The notes under the pieces: generated by a model
Seen by the model: only the letters and a program-made list of their open reading frames with translations
Databases searched by the model: none
What the model was told of the DNA's origin: nothing
Part shown: positions 17,379 to 25,964 of the stretch, one piece after another
Position numbering within the stretch: the first letter of the stretch is position 1
How the letters are laid out: every line of letters starts with the position of its first letter
Assembly: GCA_041746135.1 (NCBI GenBank)
Contig: JBGTHQ010000036.1
Span: forward strand, 1-55,229
Direction: 5' to 3'
Length of the DNA: 55,229 nucleotides
Origin: Alg239-R122 sp041746135
GTDB lineage: Bacteria > Pseudomonadota > Alphaproteobacteria > Sphingomonadales > Sphingomonadaceae
Position numbers and translations under genes: made by a program

Positions 17379-18845
17379 ATGCGATTTGGAACGATGCTGG
17401 CACTCTTTGCGGCATTAGTATTCTGCGCACCCTTGCCGGTTGCAGCTGAAGAAAGCACAGCCATGCTGATGGGTGCCAGCAAACTTGTCGACAACGCCCA
17501 TGCTTCCGATGGCAGCGAACGCGCCAGGGGCGGTCCGCCGCGTTTTCCAGGGGCTATTGGCGCCCGTGGGGTCAGCTACAAGGGTTGGCAATACATACTA
17601 TATTACACCGGGAAGGATCGGTCGAAGCCGGCGGTTGAAAGCTACGGCGAGGTTTTTGTTGCCCGCCGCAAGTTGGGAAGTAGCGACTGGCAGCACGCCA
17701 GAATCGAGGGACACAAAGTCGTTACTGATGATGCGCATAATCGTCCGGCGATTGCGATCTCCGAAGGTGATGGAAGGATCCACGTGACCTTCGATCACCA
17801 CGCGTTTGACTGGATGAACTATGCGAACACCGCGATCGGAGTTGCCGATAATCCGGCAGCAACAAACTGGAACGACAAAACCTTTACTTTTCGTCGCAAT
17901 TTAGAATGGCCGGATTTTCGTTGGTCTGTCACCTATCCTGACTTCGTGAAATCGGGCGAGGGTGACCTGCTGCTCTATTTCCGCGATGGCGGATCGGGCA
18001 ATGGCGAGATGCAGAAGGTTCTATACAACAGCAAAACCCACCAGTGGGAAAAAGCCATCACGCGCATTTCGACCAACAAGGGAACCTTTCGCGGCCAGCA
18101 AAGCAATCGCGGCCCCTATCTCGCTCAGGGCATCAAGGTGGGACCTGATGGCAGTCTGCAGCTGAGCTGGCTGTTCCGAGAAAGCATATGCCAGTCCGGC
18201 CCTGACAAATGGGGGGACGGTATCGATTGCAACCGCGGCATCTACTACGCGCAAAGCCACGATGGCGGAAAAACCTGGCTTCGAACTGACGGTACTATGA
18301 TTGCAGACACTAGCAAAGGCGAAACCGTCGGGGTGGATAATATCGGCGCGACTGTGGTCGATGTGCCGATGGGAATGAAACCGTCCAATCCCGCGCAAAC
18401 CGCTGCGATTGACCTGCAAACTGGCCAATTCCACCTCCTCATAAGTCATTTGACGAAACTGGAGGACGAAAGCACCCGTGGCACGTTCCATTATGCTCGC
18501 CAGCCGAACGGCAGCTGGAAAGGCAAGCGGTCGACATTCAAACTCGGGGGCGGGATCATCCAGTTTGCAGGTGACCGGCTGTACGCTTTCGGCGGCGAGC
18601 GCGATAATCCCGCAATCTATTTTTCGGAACGCGAAGATGGGTTTGAAACATGGAAGCCAGTTGCTCTGCCCGCCGCGCCTGGTCTGCCGACAGGGCGGGA
18701 TGCGAATGGGGGCTATGCCACTTGGGATCTATCCTTGTTGCGACAAGGTACGGCTTCGCTGATCTGGCAGCTCCCCCCGCCGGATGGCAAGGACGGTACG
18801 CCGTCGCCCATCTGGGTGATCGATTATCAATTGCCGAACGCATGA
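17379..18845 (+). CDS. Exported BNR-4 beta-propeller protein, candidate ulvan lyase (copy 1)
   Basis: 488 residues from the ATG at 17379 (GGAGAG upstream); a longer frame from 17286 overlaps rhaI and lacks a signal peptide. Signal peptide residues 1-23, ending VAAEE. The mature part fits a seven-bladed BNR-4-type propeller, with DDAHNRPAIAI and HVTFDHHAFDWMNYANT near the front, repeated DGSLQLSW and SHDGGKTW blade motifs, and IWVIDYQ at the end. This fold includes ulvan lyases PL24/PL25 and the related PL42/GH145 enzymes acting on rhamnose-glucuronate linkages. The conserved His pair and the locus favour a lyase. It is a paralogue of the next gene. Confidence 0.75.
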   Translation: MRFGTMLALFAALVFCAPLPVAAEESTAMLMGASKLVDNAHASDGSERARGGPPRFPGAIGARGVSYKGWQYILYYTGKDRSKPAVESYGEVFVARRKLGSSDWQHARIEGHKVVTDDAHNRPAIAISEGDGRIHVTFDHHAFDWMNYANTAIGVADNPAATNWNDKTFTFRRNLEWPDFRWSVTYPDFVKSGEGDLLLYFRDGGSGNGEMQKVLYNSKTHQWEKAITRISTNKGTFRGQQSNRGPYLAQGIKVGPDGSLQLSWLFRESICQSGPDKWGDGIDCNRGIYYAQSHDGGKTWLRTDGTMIADTSKGETVGVDNIGATVVDVPMGMKPSNPAQTAAIDLQTGQFHLLISHLTKLEDESTRGTFHYARQPNGSWKGKRSTFKLGGGIIQFAGDRLYAFGGERDNPAIYFSEREDGFETWKPVALPAAPGLPTGRDANGGYATWDLSLLRQGTASLIWQLPPPDGKDGTPSPIWVIDYQLPNA

Positions 18846-18871
18846 TTTCTATTTTTGGAGAGTATCGCATC

Positions 18872-20335
18872 ATGATTTTACACCGGGCCCACATAGCCGT
18901 TGCTTTTGTCGCCGCCGCGTTGCTGACACCCACCCTTAGTGCCGCATCGGGCGGAGCGGAGGTCCTTGGCGCAACCCAGGTTACGAGCGGTGCGCATTCC
19001 TCGGATGGGAGCGACCGCGCACGTGACGGCAAGCCTCGCTTCACTGGGCAACTCGGTGCGAAGGGCGTGTCCTACAAAGGGTATCAATATGTAATATTTT
19101 ACACGGGCAAGGACCGCAGTAAACCGAAGGTAGATCAATTTGGCGAGGTCTTTGTTGCCCGCCGTAAGGAAGGCGAAAAAGCGTGGGAGAAGGCGAAGGT
19201 TGCGGGTTACAGGCTAACCAGCGACGATGCGCACAACCGCCCTTCAATCGCGATATCGGAAGGTGATGGTCGCGTCCATATTACCTTCGACCATCACAAC
19301 GAGCGCGGGATGAACTATGCTAATACGAATGTCGGCGTGGCTGACAATCCGGCCACTACAAAATGGAATGATACTACGTTTACCTACCGCAAGAATTTCG
19401 GTTGGGAAAAGTTTAGCTGGGTGGTGACCTACCCATCCTTTGTTAAGAGCGGGGCTGGCGATTTGCTGCTCTATTTCCGTGACGGCGGTTCGTATGGCGG
19501 AGAAATGCAGAAGTTAGGGTATGATAGCGCGGCCAGCAGTTGGGAAAAAACAATTACCCGCATCTCCTCGCAGGAGGGGACTTGGAACGGCCAGCAGAAA
19601 ACGCGCGGGCCCTATTTATCGGGTGGTATCCAGGTCGGACCTGAAGGTAGCCTACAGATGAGTTGGTTATTCCGAGAAAAGGAATGCCAGGGCAATCCCA
19701 AGGGCGAGCTTTATTGCAACCATGGCCTGTATTACGCGAAGAGCAACGATGGCGGAACTACGTGGCGCCGGTACGATAACAGCGTGGTCGCGGACACGTT
19801 GAAAGGCGAAGCCATCAGCATTGACAATATCGGCGAACCGGTGGTCCCACTGCCGTATGAGTTGGCGCCGTCCAACCCGGCCAACATGTCCGTTATCGAC
19901 CCACAAACGGGAGATTTTCATGTGTTGCTGAGCCATTTGGCGGTGCCAAATGACGACAGCAGCCGCCAGACATTTCACTATATCGGCAAAGCTTCGGGCG
20001 ATGCCAAATGGTCGGGCGAGCCCTCCGGCTTCACGGTTGGTGGAGCCGATCTAGTGTTCGTCGGCGACAATCTTTTTGCCTTCGGTAGTCAGCGCGCGGA
20101 TCCAGAGATTTACGTGGCGTCGCGGTCAGACAGTTTCTCCCGCTGGACTAAGATCGAATTGCCAAAGGTCGAGGGCTTGCCCGGCGATTTGCCGCAGGGC
20201 GGCTACAGCAACTGGGATACCTCACATCTTGCTGACGGACTTGTTTCGCTTATCTGGCAAATACCAGCTGCCGATGGAAAGGATGGCGAACCGACACCGG
20301 TCTGGGTCATCGATTACCGTATTTCTCGTCCATGA
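18872..20335 (+). CDS. Exported BNR-4 beta-propeller protein, candidate ulvan lyase (copy 2)
   Basis: 487 residues from the ATG at 18872 (TTGGAGAG upstream). Signal peptide residues 1-25 (TLSAASGG region). It is colinear with the preceding protein: DDAHNRPSIAI, HITFDHHNERGMNYANTNVG, LLLYFRDGGS, RGPYLSGGIQVGPEGSLQMSWLFRE and WVIDYRIS. The two clearly arose by tandem duplication and have diverged. Both keep the His/Tyr residues in the N-terminal blades. Same functional proposal: a beta-eliminating cut of rhamnose-uronate linkages. 26 bp separates the two genes. Confidence 0.75.
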   Translation: MILHRAHIAVAFVAAALLTPTLSAASGGAEVLGATQVTSGAHSSDGSDRARDGKPRFTGQLGAKGVSYKGYQYVIFYTGKDRSKPKVDQFGEVFVARRKEGEKAWEKAKVAGYRLTSDDAHNRPSIAISEGDGRVHITFDHHNERGMNYANTNVGVADNPATTKWNDTTFTYRKNFGWEKFSWVVTYPSFVKSGAGDLLLYFRDGGSYGGEMQKLGYDSAASSWEKTITRISSQEGTWNGQQKTRGPYLSGGIQVGPEGSLQMSWLFREKECQGNPKGELYCNHGLYYAKSNDGGTTWRRYDNSVVADTLKGEAISIDNIGEPVVPLPYELAPSNPANMSVIDPQTGDFHVLLSHLAVPNDDSSRQTFHYIGKASGDAKWSGEPSGFTVGGADLVFVGDNLFAFGSQRADPEIYVASRSDSFSRWTKIELPKVEGLPGDLPQGGYSNWDTSHLADGLVSLIWQIPAADGKDGEPTPVWVIDYRISRP

Positions 20336-20449
20336 ATACGTACCTGCATTGACCTTGTGGTTGCAGTATCATTGCTCATTGTAAGCGTTTCCTGTGTTAT
20401 GAGCGATTTTGGTTGTAATTGGTCGCGGGTTTGATGAATAAGACGACCC
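20336..20449 (+). promoter_or_regulatory. Leader of the DeoR regulator gene with candidate operator repeats
   Basis: Contains CAATGAGCAATGAT (minus strand, 20368-20381) and ATGAGCGA (20399-20406), in opposite orientation. The ATGAGCG word recurs in the rhaK/rhaD and kduI intergenic regions, consistent with autoregulation by the downstream DeoR protein. Inferred from motif sharing. Confidence 0.4.
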
Positions 20450-21247
20450 ATGCATGCAAACGAACGAGAAACGATAATTCTAAGCTTGGTGACGGAGCGG
20501 GACTTTATTTCCTTCTCGGAACTGGAAAGGAGCATGGCAGCCTCGCCCGCCACTATCAGACGTGATTTGGCCCGGCTGGCGCAGGATGGGCAAATCTTCC
20601 GCGTAAGGGGCGGAGTAAAATCGGCGCAGACTTCCCAAAGTGAAAGCGCGGCGCATTCTCGCAGTACCAGGCGATTATTGGGTGTCCCCTTTCAAGAAAA
20701 CCAGCAGCTTCACCGCGCTGAAAAAGAGGCAATCGGTAAGGCTGCGTCGAAATTATGCGTTGCCGGTGAGGCTGTGATGATCGACGGCGGTTCGACAACC
20801 GTTCAGATGTGCCCGCATACCGCTTCACTGGGACTGCAGGTACTAACCAATTCGCTGCACATCGTGGCGGGTCTGCTAGACCAACCTGATACGCGCATTC
20901 TGGTGCCGTCAGGTGCCGTATTTGCTGAACAAAACATCATATTGTCCGCGTTTGGTGACGATGGCATGCCGCGCTTCCATGCGCCGAAACTGTTTATGGG
21001 GGCAGCGTCCGTCGGACCGCTTGGCATAATGCAGCTTGATATTATTCTGGTCGCCAGCGAACGGCGTTTCATTGACAGGGCCGATGAAATCATCGTGCTT
21101 GTCGATTCCTCGAAGTTTTCGGCGCCCGCAGGCCATGTCGTGTGCGAACTCGATCGCATCGATACGATCGTTACCGACAAGGGTATAACCCGCGAGACCC
21201 GCAAGATGATCGAGAACGCAGGGGTTCGCGTTGTTATTGCCGAATAA
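20450..21247 (+). CDS. DeoR/GlpR-family transcriptional regulator
   Basis: 265 residues. The N-terminal DeoR helix-turn-helix includes ISFSELERSMAASPATIRRDL and GQIFRVRGG at about 21-60. The C-terminal DeoRC sugar-phosphate sensor domain has EAIGKAASKLC, MIDGGSTT, LTNSLHIV, and VDSSKFSAPAGHVVC. By analogy with rhizobial rhamnose regulators it probably represses the divergent rha operons and is released by rhamnulose 1-phosphate or a similar phospho-sugar. It follows the propeller genes in the same direction; candidate operators are given separately. Confidence 0.85.
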   Translation: MHANERETIILSLVTERDFISFSELERSMAASPATIRRDLARLAQDGQIFRVRGGVKSAQTSQSESAAHSRSTRRLLGVPFQENQQLHRAEKEAIGKAASKLCVAGEAVMIDGGSTTVQMCPHTASLGLQVLTNSLHIVAGLLDQPDTRILVPSGAVFAEQNIILSAFGDDGMPRFHAPKLFMGAASVGPLGIMQLDIILVASERRFIDRADEIIVLVDSSKFSAPAGHVVCELDRIDTIVTDKGITRETRKMIENAGVRVVIAE

Positions 21248-21279
21248 GTCTATTTCTTCAGGGTCTGTGGCCTTGCGAA

Positions 21280-21609
21280 TATGACGTGCGAGTTACCGAA
21301 AACATGTTTGGTGATATCCTGTCAGATTATGCTGCTGCCATGATTGGGGATGAGTTTGGCGGCCCTTGGCCTATATCTGGGATCGGCAGGCGGTGTTTCA
21401 GGCGTGTCATGAGCGCCCCCCGGCGCATCGCTGGCGAAAACAAGGCCAAATTTAGCGTGATGATCCTGTCGGGCGTGATGGTGCCCGACTGGCTTGGCGA
21501 AAACACCGGGGCGAGGCAAAGCCCGCCGCGCAGCAGAGAATGCAAGCTACTGGCAGAGTTTGGCGGCTCAGCTACAACCGGCCGGATCGGCAAAGCAATA
21601 CTCGGCTGA
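21280..21609 (+). pseudogene. Decayed isopropylmalate/isocitrate dehydrogenase-family fragment
   Basis: One frame shows YDVRVTENMFGDILSDYAA at about 21277-21333, the signature of the decarboxylating isopropylmalate/isocitrate/tartrate dehydrogenase family, then SVMILSGVMVPDWLGE (family: LSGxMMLDWLGE) and finally LAEFGGSATTGRIGKAI (family: GGTASTxEIGxAI). The N-terminal two thirds, including the substrate site, are missing, the intervening part is scrambled, and there is no plausible start. It lies between the regulator and the Gfo/Idh gene. Confidence 0.6.
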
Positions 21610-21703
21610 CTCTAACAGATTCTTTCCCTTGCTAATTCAATCAAAATGGATAGAAATTAATCAGCAACAATCAATATTCAATTGTGGCGCGGGAGAAAAC
21701 GCG

Positions 21704-22843
21704 GTGAATATGGTCAGGCTGGGTATGGTTGGCGGTGGGGAAGGGGCCTTTATCGGCCCGATTCACCGGGCTGCGCTGACAATTGATGGCCGCTGCGAAC
21801 TGGTTTGCGGAGCGTTGGCATCGACGCCGGAGAAAGCCGTCCGGTCTGGCGCTGCAATCGGACTTGCAAAAGACCGGGCCTATGACGACTACTCTTCAAT
21901 GCTGGCAGCCGAGGCGGCACTTCCGGAAGAATTGCGGATGCAGGCTGTTGTCATCGTCACGCCAAACAATTCGCATTTCGATATTGCAAGGGCCTCGCTT
22001 CAAGCCGGCTTCCACGTTTTCTGCGAGAAACCGTTAGTCATGAGCATGGACGAGGCGCGTGAACTTTCTGCAACGGTTGGCAAGACCGGCCTGATATTTG
22101 GGCTGGCCCACACCTATGCAGGTTATCCGCTGGTGCATCAGGCGCGGGCATTGGTAAAGGCCGGGCGGATCGGGGCAATACGCAAGATCATCGTCGAATA
22201 CCCGCAAGGCTGGCTGGCGCGGTTCGAGGAAGGCGGAGAAAACAAGCAAGTGAGCTGGCGGACCGACCCGGCCCGCGCCGGAAGCGGCGGTGCGATTGGC
22301 GACATCGGAACCCATGCCCATCAGCTGGCAGAGATGGTTTCCGGTCAAGAAGTGACGCAGGTGCGCGCCGAACTTACGCGCTACGTCAGCGGCCGGAATC
22401 TGGATGATGACGCCGAGGTTGCATTCCGCCTTTCCGGCGGAGGCAAGGGGCGTCTCTATGCGAGCCAGATTGCCATCGGCGAAGAGAACGGTCTGCGCAT
22501 CAGAGTACATGGCGAAACCGGCAGTCTCAAATGGTTGCAGGAGGAGCCGAACAGCCTGTGGTTCGAACCGATTGACGAACCCGCTCAGTTATGGCGTGCA
22601 GCCGGGCCCTATCTGGACGAACACGTAAGAGACATGTTCCGGACGCCGATGGGACATCCGGAAGGCTATCTGGAAGCGTTTGCAACGCTTTACAAACTGT
22701 TCGCAGACCGTTTGCAGGGCAAGCCCGCGGACGACCGCATTCTGTTTCCCGATATAACTACCGGTATGCGCGGCATGGCGTTTCTCAATGCCGCAATTGA
22801 GAGTGACCGCGAAGGCGGTTCATGGAGAAGCCTCGATGTATGA
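21704..22843 (+). CDS. Gfo/Idh/MocA-family sugar oxidoreductase
   Basis: 379 residues from a GTG at 21704 placed 8 bp after GGGAG; an ATG at 21710 is the alternative. N-terminal Rossmann motif LGMVGGGEGAFIG, then VIVTPNNSHF and the family motif FCEKPLVMS (catalytic Lys in EKP), and GAIGDIGTHAHQL with the conserved D-x-x-x-H. NAD(P)-dependent oxidation or reduction of a sugar or keto-sugar in the cytoplasm is expected. The stop overlaps the start of the TIM-barrel gene. Its partners here resemble those of 3-keto-glycoside pathways. Substrate unknown. Confidence 0.82.
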   Translation: MNMVRLGMVGGGEGAFIGPIHRAALTIDGRCELVCGALASTPEKAVRSGAAIGLAKDRAYDDYSSMLAAEAALPEELRMQAVVIVTPNNSHFDIARASLQAGFHVFCEKPLVMSMDEARELSATVGKTGLIFGLAHTYAGYPLVHQARALVKAGRIGAIRKIIVEYPQGWLARFEEGGENKQVSWRTDPARAGSGGAIGDIGTHAHQLAEMVSGQEVTQVRAELTRYVSGRNLDDDAEVAFRLSGGGKGRLYASQIAIGEENGLRIRVHGETGSLKWLQEEPNSLWFEPIDEPAQLWRAAGPYLDEHVRDMFRTPMGHPEGYLEAFATLYKLFADRLQGKPADDRILFPDITTGMRGMAFLNAAIESDREGGSWRSLDV

Positions 22844-23918
22844 CAACACCAATCGCGGTGAGACGTCCGGGATCAAGGGTCCGGCAATTTTCCTCGCGCA
22901 ATTCATGTCCGATAGTACGCCCTTCGATACGCTGGCGACTGCGGCGCGCCAGATGGCGGAGTTCGGCTATGTCGGCGTCCAGATACCCAGCTGGGATAGG
23001 CGGGCCATCGATTTGGCAAAGGCTGCAGAAAGCAGGGATTATTGTGACGAAATTCTGGGAGTTTGTGGCGATGCGGGTGTCGCTGTCACGGAACTTTCCA
23101 CCCATCTTCAGGGCCAATTGGTGGCGGTGCACCCCGCCTATGATACGATGTTCGACACATTTGCTCCGGCAGAACTGCACAACAAACCCAGTGAACGGCA
23201 AGCTTGGGCTGTCGACCAGATGATCAAGGCGGCGAGGGCCAGCCGGAACATGGGCCTCACCGCGCATGTGACCTTTTCCGGTGCGCTCTTGTGGCCGACG
23301 CTCTATCCTTGGCCTCAACGCCCGGCTGGACTGGTCGAGGAGGGTTTCGCAGAGCTTGGCAAACGCTGGTTACCGATCCTCGATGCGTTCGAAGAGGCCG
23401 GAGTGGATCTCTGCTATGAAATCCATCCCGGCGAAGATTTACACGACGGCGTGACGTTCGAACTTTTCCTGGCCGAGGTTCAGGATCATCCGCGCTGCAA
23501 GATCCTTTACGATCCCAGCCATTTCATCTTGCAGCAGCTCGATTATCTTGATTTCATCGACATTTATCATGAACGCATCGGCATGTTTCATGTGAAGGAT
23601 GCCGAGTTCCGGCCGACCGGGCGGCAAGGTGTGTATGGAGGCTACCAGCCCTGGCCGGATCGCGCCGGAAGGTTTCGTTCGCTGGGTGACGGCCAGATCG
23701 ATTTCCGGAGCATTTTTGCAAAGTTGACTCATCACGGTTTTGACGGCTGGGCCGTGGTCGAATGGGAATGCGCACTAAAGGATAACATGCAGGGCGCGCG
23801 CGAAGGCGCCAGGTTTGTTGCCGAACATTTGATCAAACCTGCCGCAGGCGCGTTCGACGACTTTGCCGGCGGGGTAACCGATCACGCGGCCAATCGCCGA
23901 ATCCTGGGCCTCGATTGA
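22836..23918 (+). CDS. Sugar phosphate isomerase/epimerase (TIM barrel)
   Basis: 360 residues from the ATG at 22836 with GGAGAAG upstream; it overlaps the Gfo/Idh stop by 8 bp, so the two are coupled. The AP-endonuclease-2-like TIM barrel shows the metal site: Glu in LCYEIHPGED, Asp and His in ILYDPSHF, His and Asp in GMFHVKDAEF, and Glu in AVVEWECA. This family includes hydroxypyruvate isomerases, epimerases and enzymes paired with Gfo/Idh proteins in keto-sugar metabolism. Cytoplasmic. Exact substrate unknown. Confidence 0.8.
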   Translation: MYDNTNRGETSGIKGPAIFLAQFMSDSTPFDTLATAARQMAEFGYVGVQIPSWDRRAIDLAKAAESRDYCDEILGVCGDAGVAVTELSTHLQGQLVAVHPAYDTMFDTFAPAELHNKPSERQAWAVDQMIKAARASRNMGLTAHVTFSGALLWPTLYPWPQRPAGLVEEGFAELGKRWLPILDAFEEAGVDLCYEIHPGEDLHDGVTFELFLAEVQDHPRCKILYDPSHFILQQLDYLDFIDIYHERIGMFHVKDAEFRPTGRQGVYGGYQPWPDRAGRFRSLGDGQIDFRSIFAKLTHHGFDGWAVVEWECALKDNMQGAREGARFVAEHLIKPAAGAFDDFAGGVTDHAANRRILGLD

Positions 23919-24071
23919 GCAAGAATAAAAAGGAAAGGGCGCGATGTGCTGTGTATTTCTGAATGGTGCGGTCTTGGCTGCGGTTTCAATCGCTGCGAAA
24001 AGCCCGAAGTAAACAGCTTGGAAACAATCAAATTGCCCTGCAAGAAGCAAGCATCCCGAAAGGACAATAAA

Positions 24072-25622
24072 ATGATGAACCTGAACAGACGGTCGGTTTC
24101 GCTTGGGCTTGGCGCATCGGCTGCTGCATTAATCCTGGGCTGTGCGCCATCAGCTAATGTCGCGGCCAATGCCGCTCTCGCGCTTCGGGGCAAACGGCGC
24201 AAGTTTCTGTTCATCGCGGTCGATGATCTCCGACCGATGATGGGCCATTACGGTGATAGTCAGATCAAGACGCCCAACCTCGACCAGCTCGCACAGCATC
24301 TCCTCACATTCGACAACGCCTATACGCAGGTTGCCGTTTGTGGCGCGTCCCGGGCAGCACTGTTCACTTCGCTCCGGCCTGAGCGAACCAGGATGCTAAC
24401 TCATCAGGAACGCATTTCGGTTTCCGCCCCTGGTGCACCGGCATTGCATTCGAGCTTCAAGGCTGCCGGGTTCCAAACTATGGCGCTGGGGAAGGTTCTG
24501 CATTTTGCGGACGATGCGGCGGATGGCTGGACTGAGCCCCACCGTAGCGCACCGGGCGAACGTGCGCCGGGCATTCCGAAAGAAATGAATTTGAACGACA
24601 GCGCGCTCGACCCGAAAAGTGCGGAGATTTGGCGAAACGACCCTTACGCTATCAATGGCGAGCCGAGGCGTCAGCCGGTTGACGAGGCTGCAGATTTGCC
24701 CGACGACCTGTTTCGTGATGGCGTCATCACCGAAATGGCAATTGAACGGCTCAATCAACTGTCGAAAAATGATGAATCGTTTTTTATGGCGCTCGGATAT
24801 GCCAAACCGCATTTGCCATTCAATGCGCCGAAGCGCTACTGGGACATGTACGATCGGGCAGAGATCGAGATTACCGATCGCAAGACCCTGCCTATCGGCG
24901 CTCCTGAATATGCGGTAACGCGGGGGGGCGAGATCAATAATTATTCCGGACTAGCGCCGTACAAGCTGAATAATGGCTTCAATGAGGAAGATACGCGCCG
25001 CCTGACTCATGGCTATATGGCATGCGTTAGTTTTGTCGATGCACTGCTGGGGCGGCTGATCACGGCCATCAAGGACAACGGGCTGTGGGATGAACTGACA
25101 ATCTGCCTGTGGGGGGATCATGGTTATAAACTGGGTGATTACAACAGCTGGACCAAGCACACCAATTACGAAATCGACACCCGTGTACCGCTGATGCTGC
25201 GCGTACCCGGGCTGACCGAAAAGGGCGAGCGCAGTGATGCACTTGTGGAGACCGTCGATATTTTTCCGACCCTTTTGCAGCTTGCCGGTATCAAAGTCCC
25301 ATCGGACCTCGAGGGTATCAGCTTTGCGCCTTTGCTCACCAATCCGAACAAGCCTTGGAAGAGCGCCTCGTTCAGCCAGTTCGGCCGCAATAATGGTGGG
25401 CAGGAGGTTATGGGCTATTCGGTAAGAACCCGCAATTTCCGCTATGTGATGTGGAAGAATGTGAAGTCCGGCAAAATCGTCGCGGAGGAATTATACGATC
25501 ACCGCACTGATCCTGAAGAAACGCTCAGCGTAGCCGCGGACCCCGCCTATGCGGCAGTTCTGGCCGAGCTTCGCGTGCTTCGCCTCAAGGGATGGAAGGC
25601 AGCCTTGCCGAGATTGGCCTAA
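24072..25622 (+). CDS. Type I sulfatase, iduronate-2-sulfatase-like, Tat/lipoprotein signal
   Basis: 516 residues from tandem ATGs at 24072/24075 after AAAGGA; a longer frame from 23946 has no export signal. The N-terminus has a twin-arginine-like NRRSVSLG and a lipobox ILGC at 21-24. Core: FIAVDDLRPMMGHYG, formylglycine motif C90-G-A-S-R followed by AALFTSLRPERT, GKVLHF, and DHGYKLGDYNSWTKHTNYE, the last typical of iduronate-2-sulfatase-like enzymes. The third motif residue is Ala, not Pro, which FGE tolerates in some sulfatases. It follows the TIM-barrel gene and needs the FGE at the left end of the locus for activation. Confidence 0.88.
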   Translation: MMNLNRRSVSLGLGASAAALILGCAPSANVAANAALALRGKRRKFLFIAVDDLRPMMGHYGDSQIKTPNLDQLAQHLLTFDNAYTQVAVCGASRAALFTSLRPERTRMLTHQERISVSAPGAPALHSSFKAAGFQTMALGKVLHFADDAADGWTEPHRSAPGERAPGIPKEMNLNDSALDPKSAEIWRNDPYAINGEPRRQPVDEAADLPDDLFRDGVITEMAIERLNQLSKNDESFFMALGYAKPHLPFNAPKRYWDMYDRAEIEITDRKTLPIGAPEYAVTRGGEINNYSGLAPYKLNNGFNEEDTRRLTHGYMACVSFVDALLGRLITAIKDNGLWDELTICLWGDHGYKLGDYNSWTKHTNYEIDTRVPLMLRVPGLTEKGERSDALVETVDIFPTLLQLAGIKVPSDLEGISFAPLLTNPNKPWKSASFSQFGRNNGGQEVMGYSVRTRNFRYVMWKNVKSGKIVAEELYDHRTDPEETLSVAADPAYAAVLAELRVLRLKGWKAALPRLA

Positions 25623-25678
25623 GGAATGCGCACCTTCAATCGGGAACCTCGACAATTGCCAGGTATCTTATCGCCTTT

Positions 25679-25921
25679 TCATCCGGAAATTGTGCGGTGA
25701 TGTGAATTCTCCCCAAGGATACAGGCATTGGCATGGCATATCTGCATCTGCGCGATGTTGTCGGGCAGGGACATCCGATGCAACAGGGAATCAATACGGG
25801 TTTCGAAGGCGGGTCGACCGGTGGACACCCGGCTGCGGTCTGGTGAGCGATCACCAGACGCGCGGCGGTAGCGATAAGTTTGACGAAAGCGTTCACAAGG
25901 AGGAAATTCATGCACGCTGAC
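25679..25921 (-). pseudogene. Possible decayed GH3 glycosidase N-terminus
   Basis: Within the 342 bp between two convergent genes, the minus strand has a signal-peptide-like start (MNFLLVNAFVKLIATAARL, ATG near 25912) and, one frame away, PAFETRIDSLLHRMSLPDNI at about 25757-25816 followed by AQMQ, which resembles the N-terminal RIDALLARMTLEEKIGQM motif of GH3 beta-glycosidases. The catalytic domain is absent. A beta-xylosidase or glucosidase once here would suit a xylose-containing polymer. Tentative, from a short match. Confidence 0.35.
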
Positions 25922-25964
25922 CTGATCCTCCACCCGAATATCGCCGACCACGTTTCAAGGCCAC

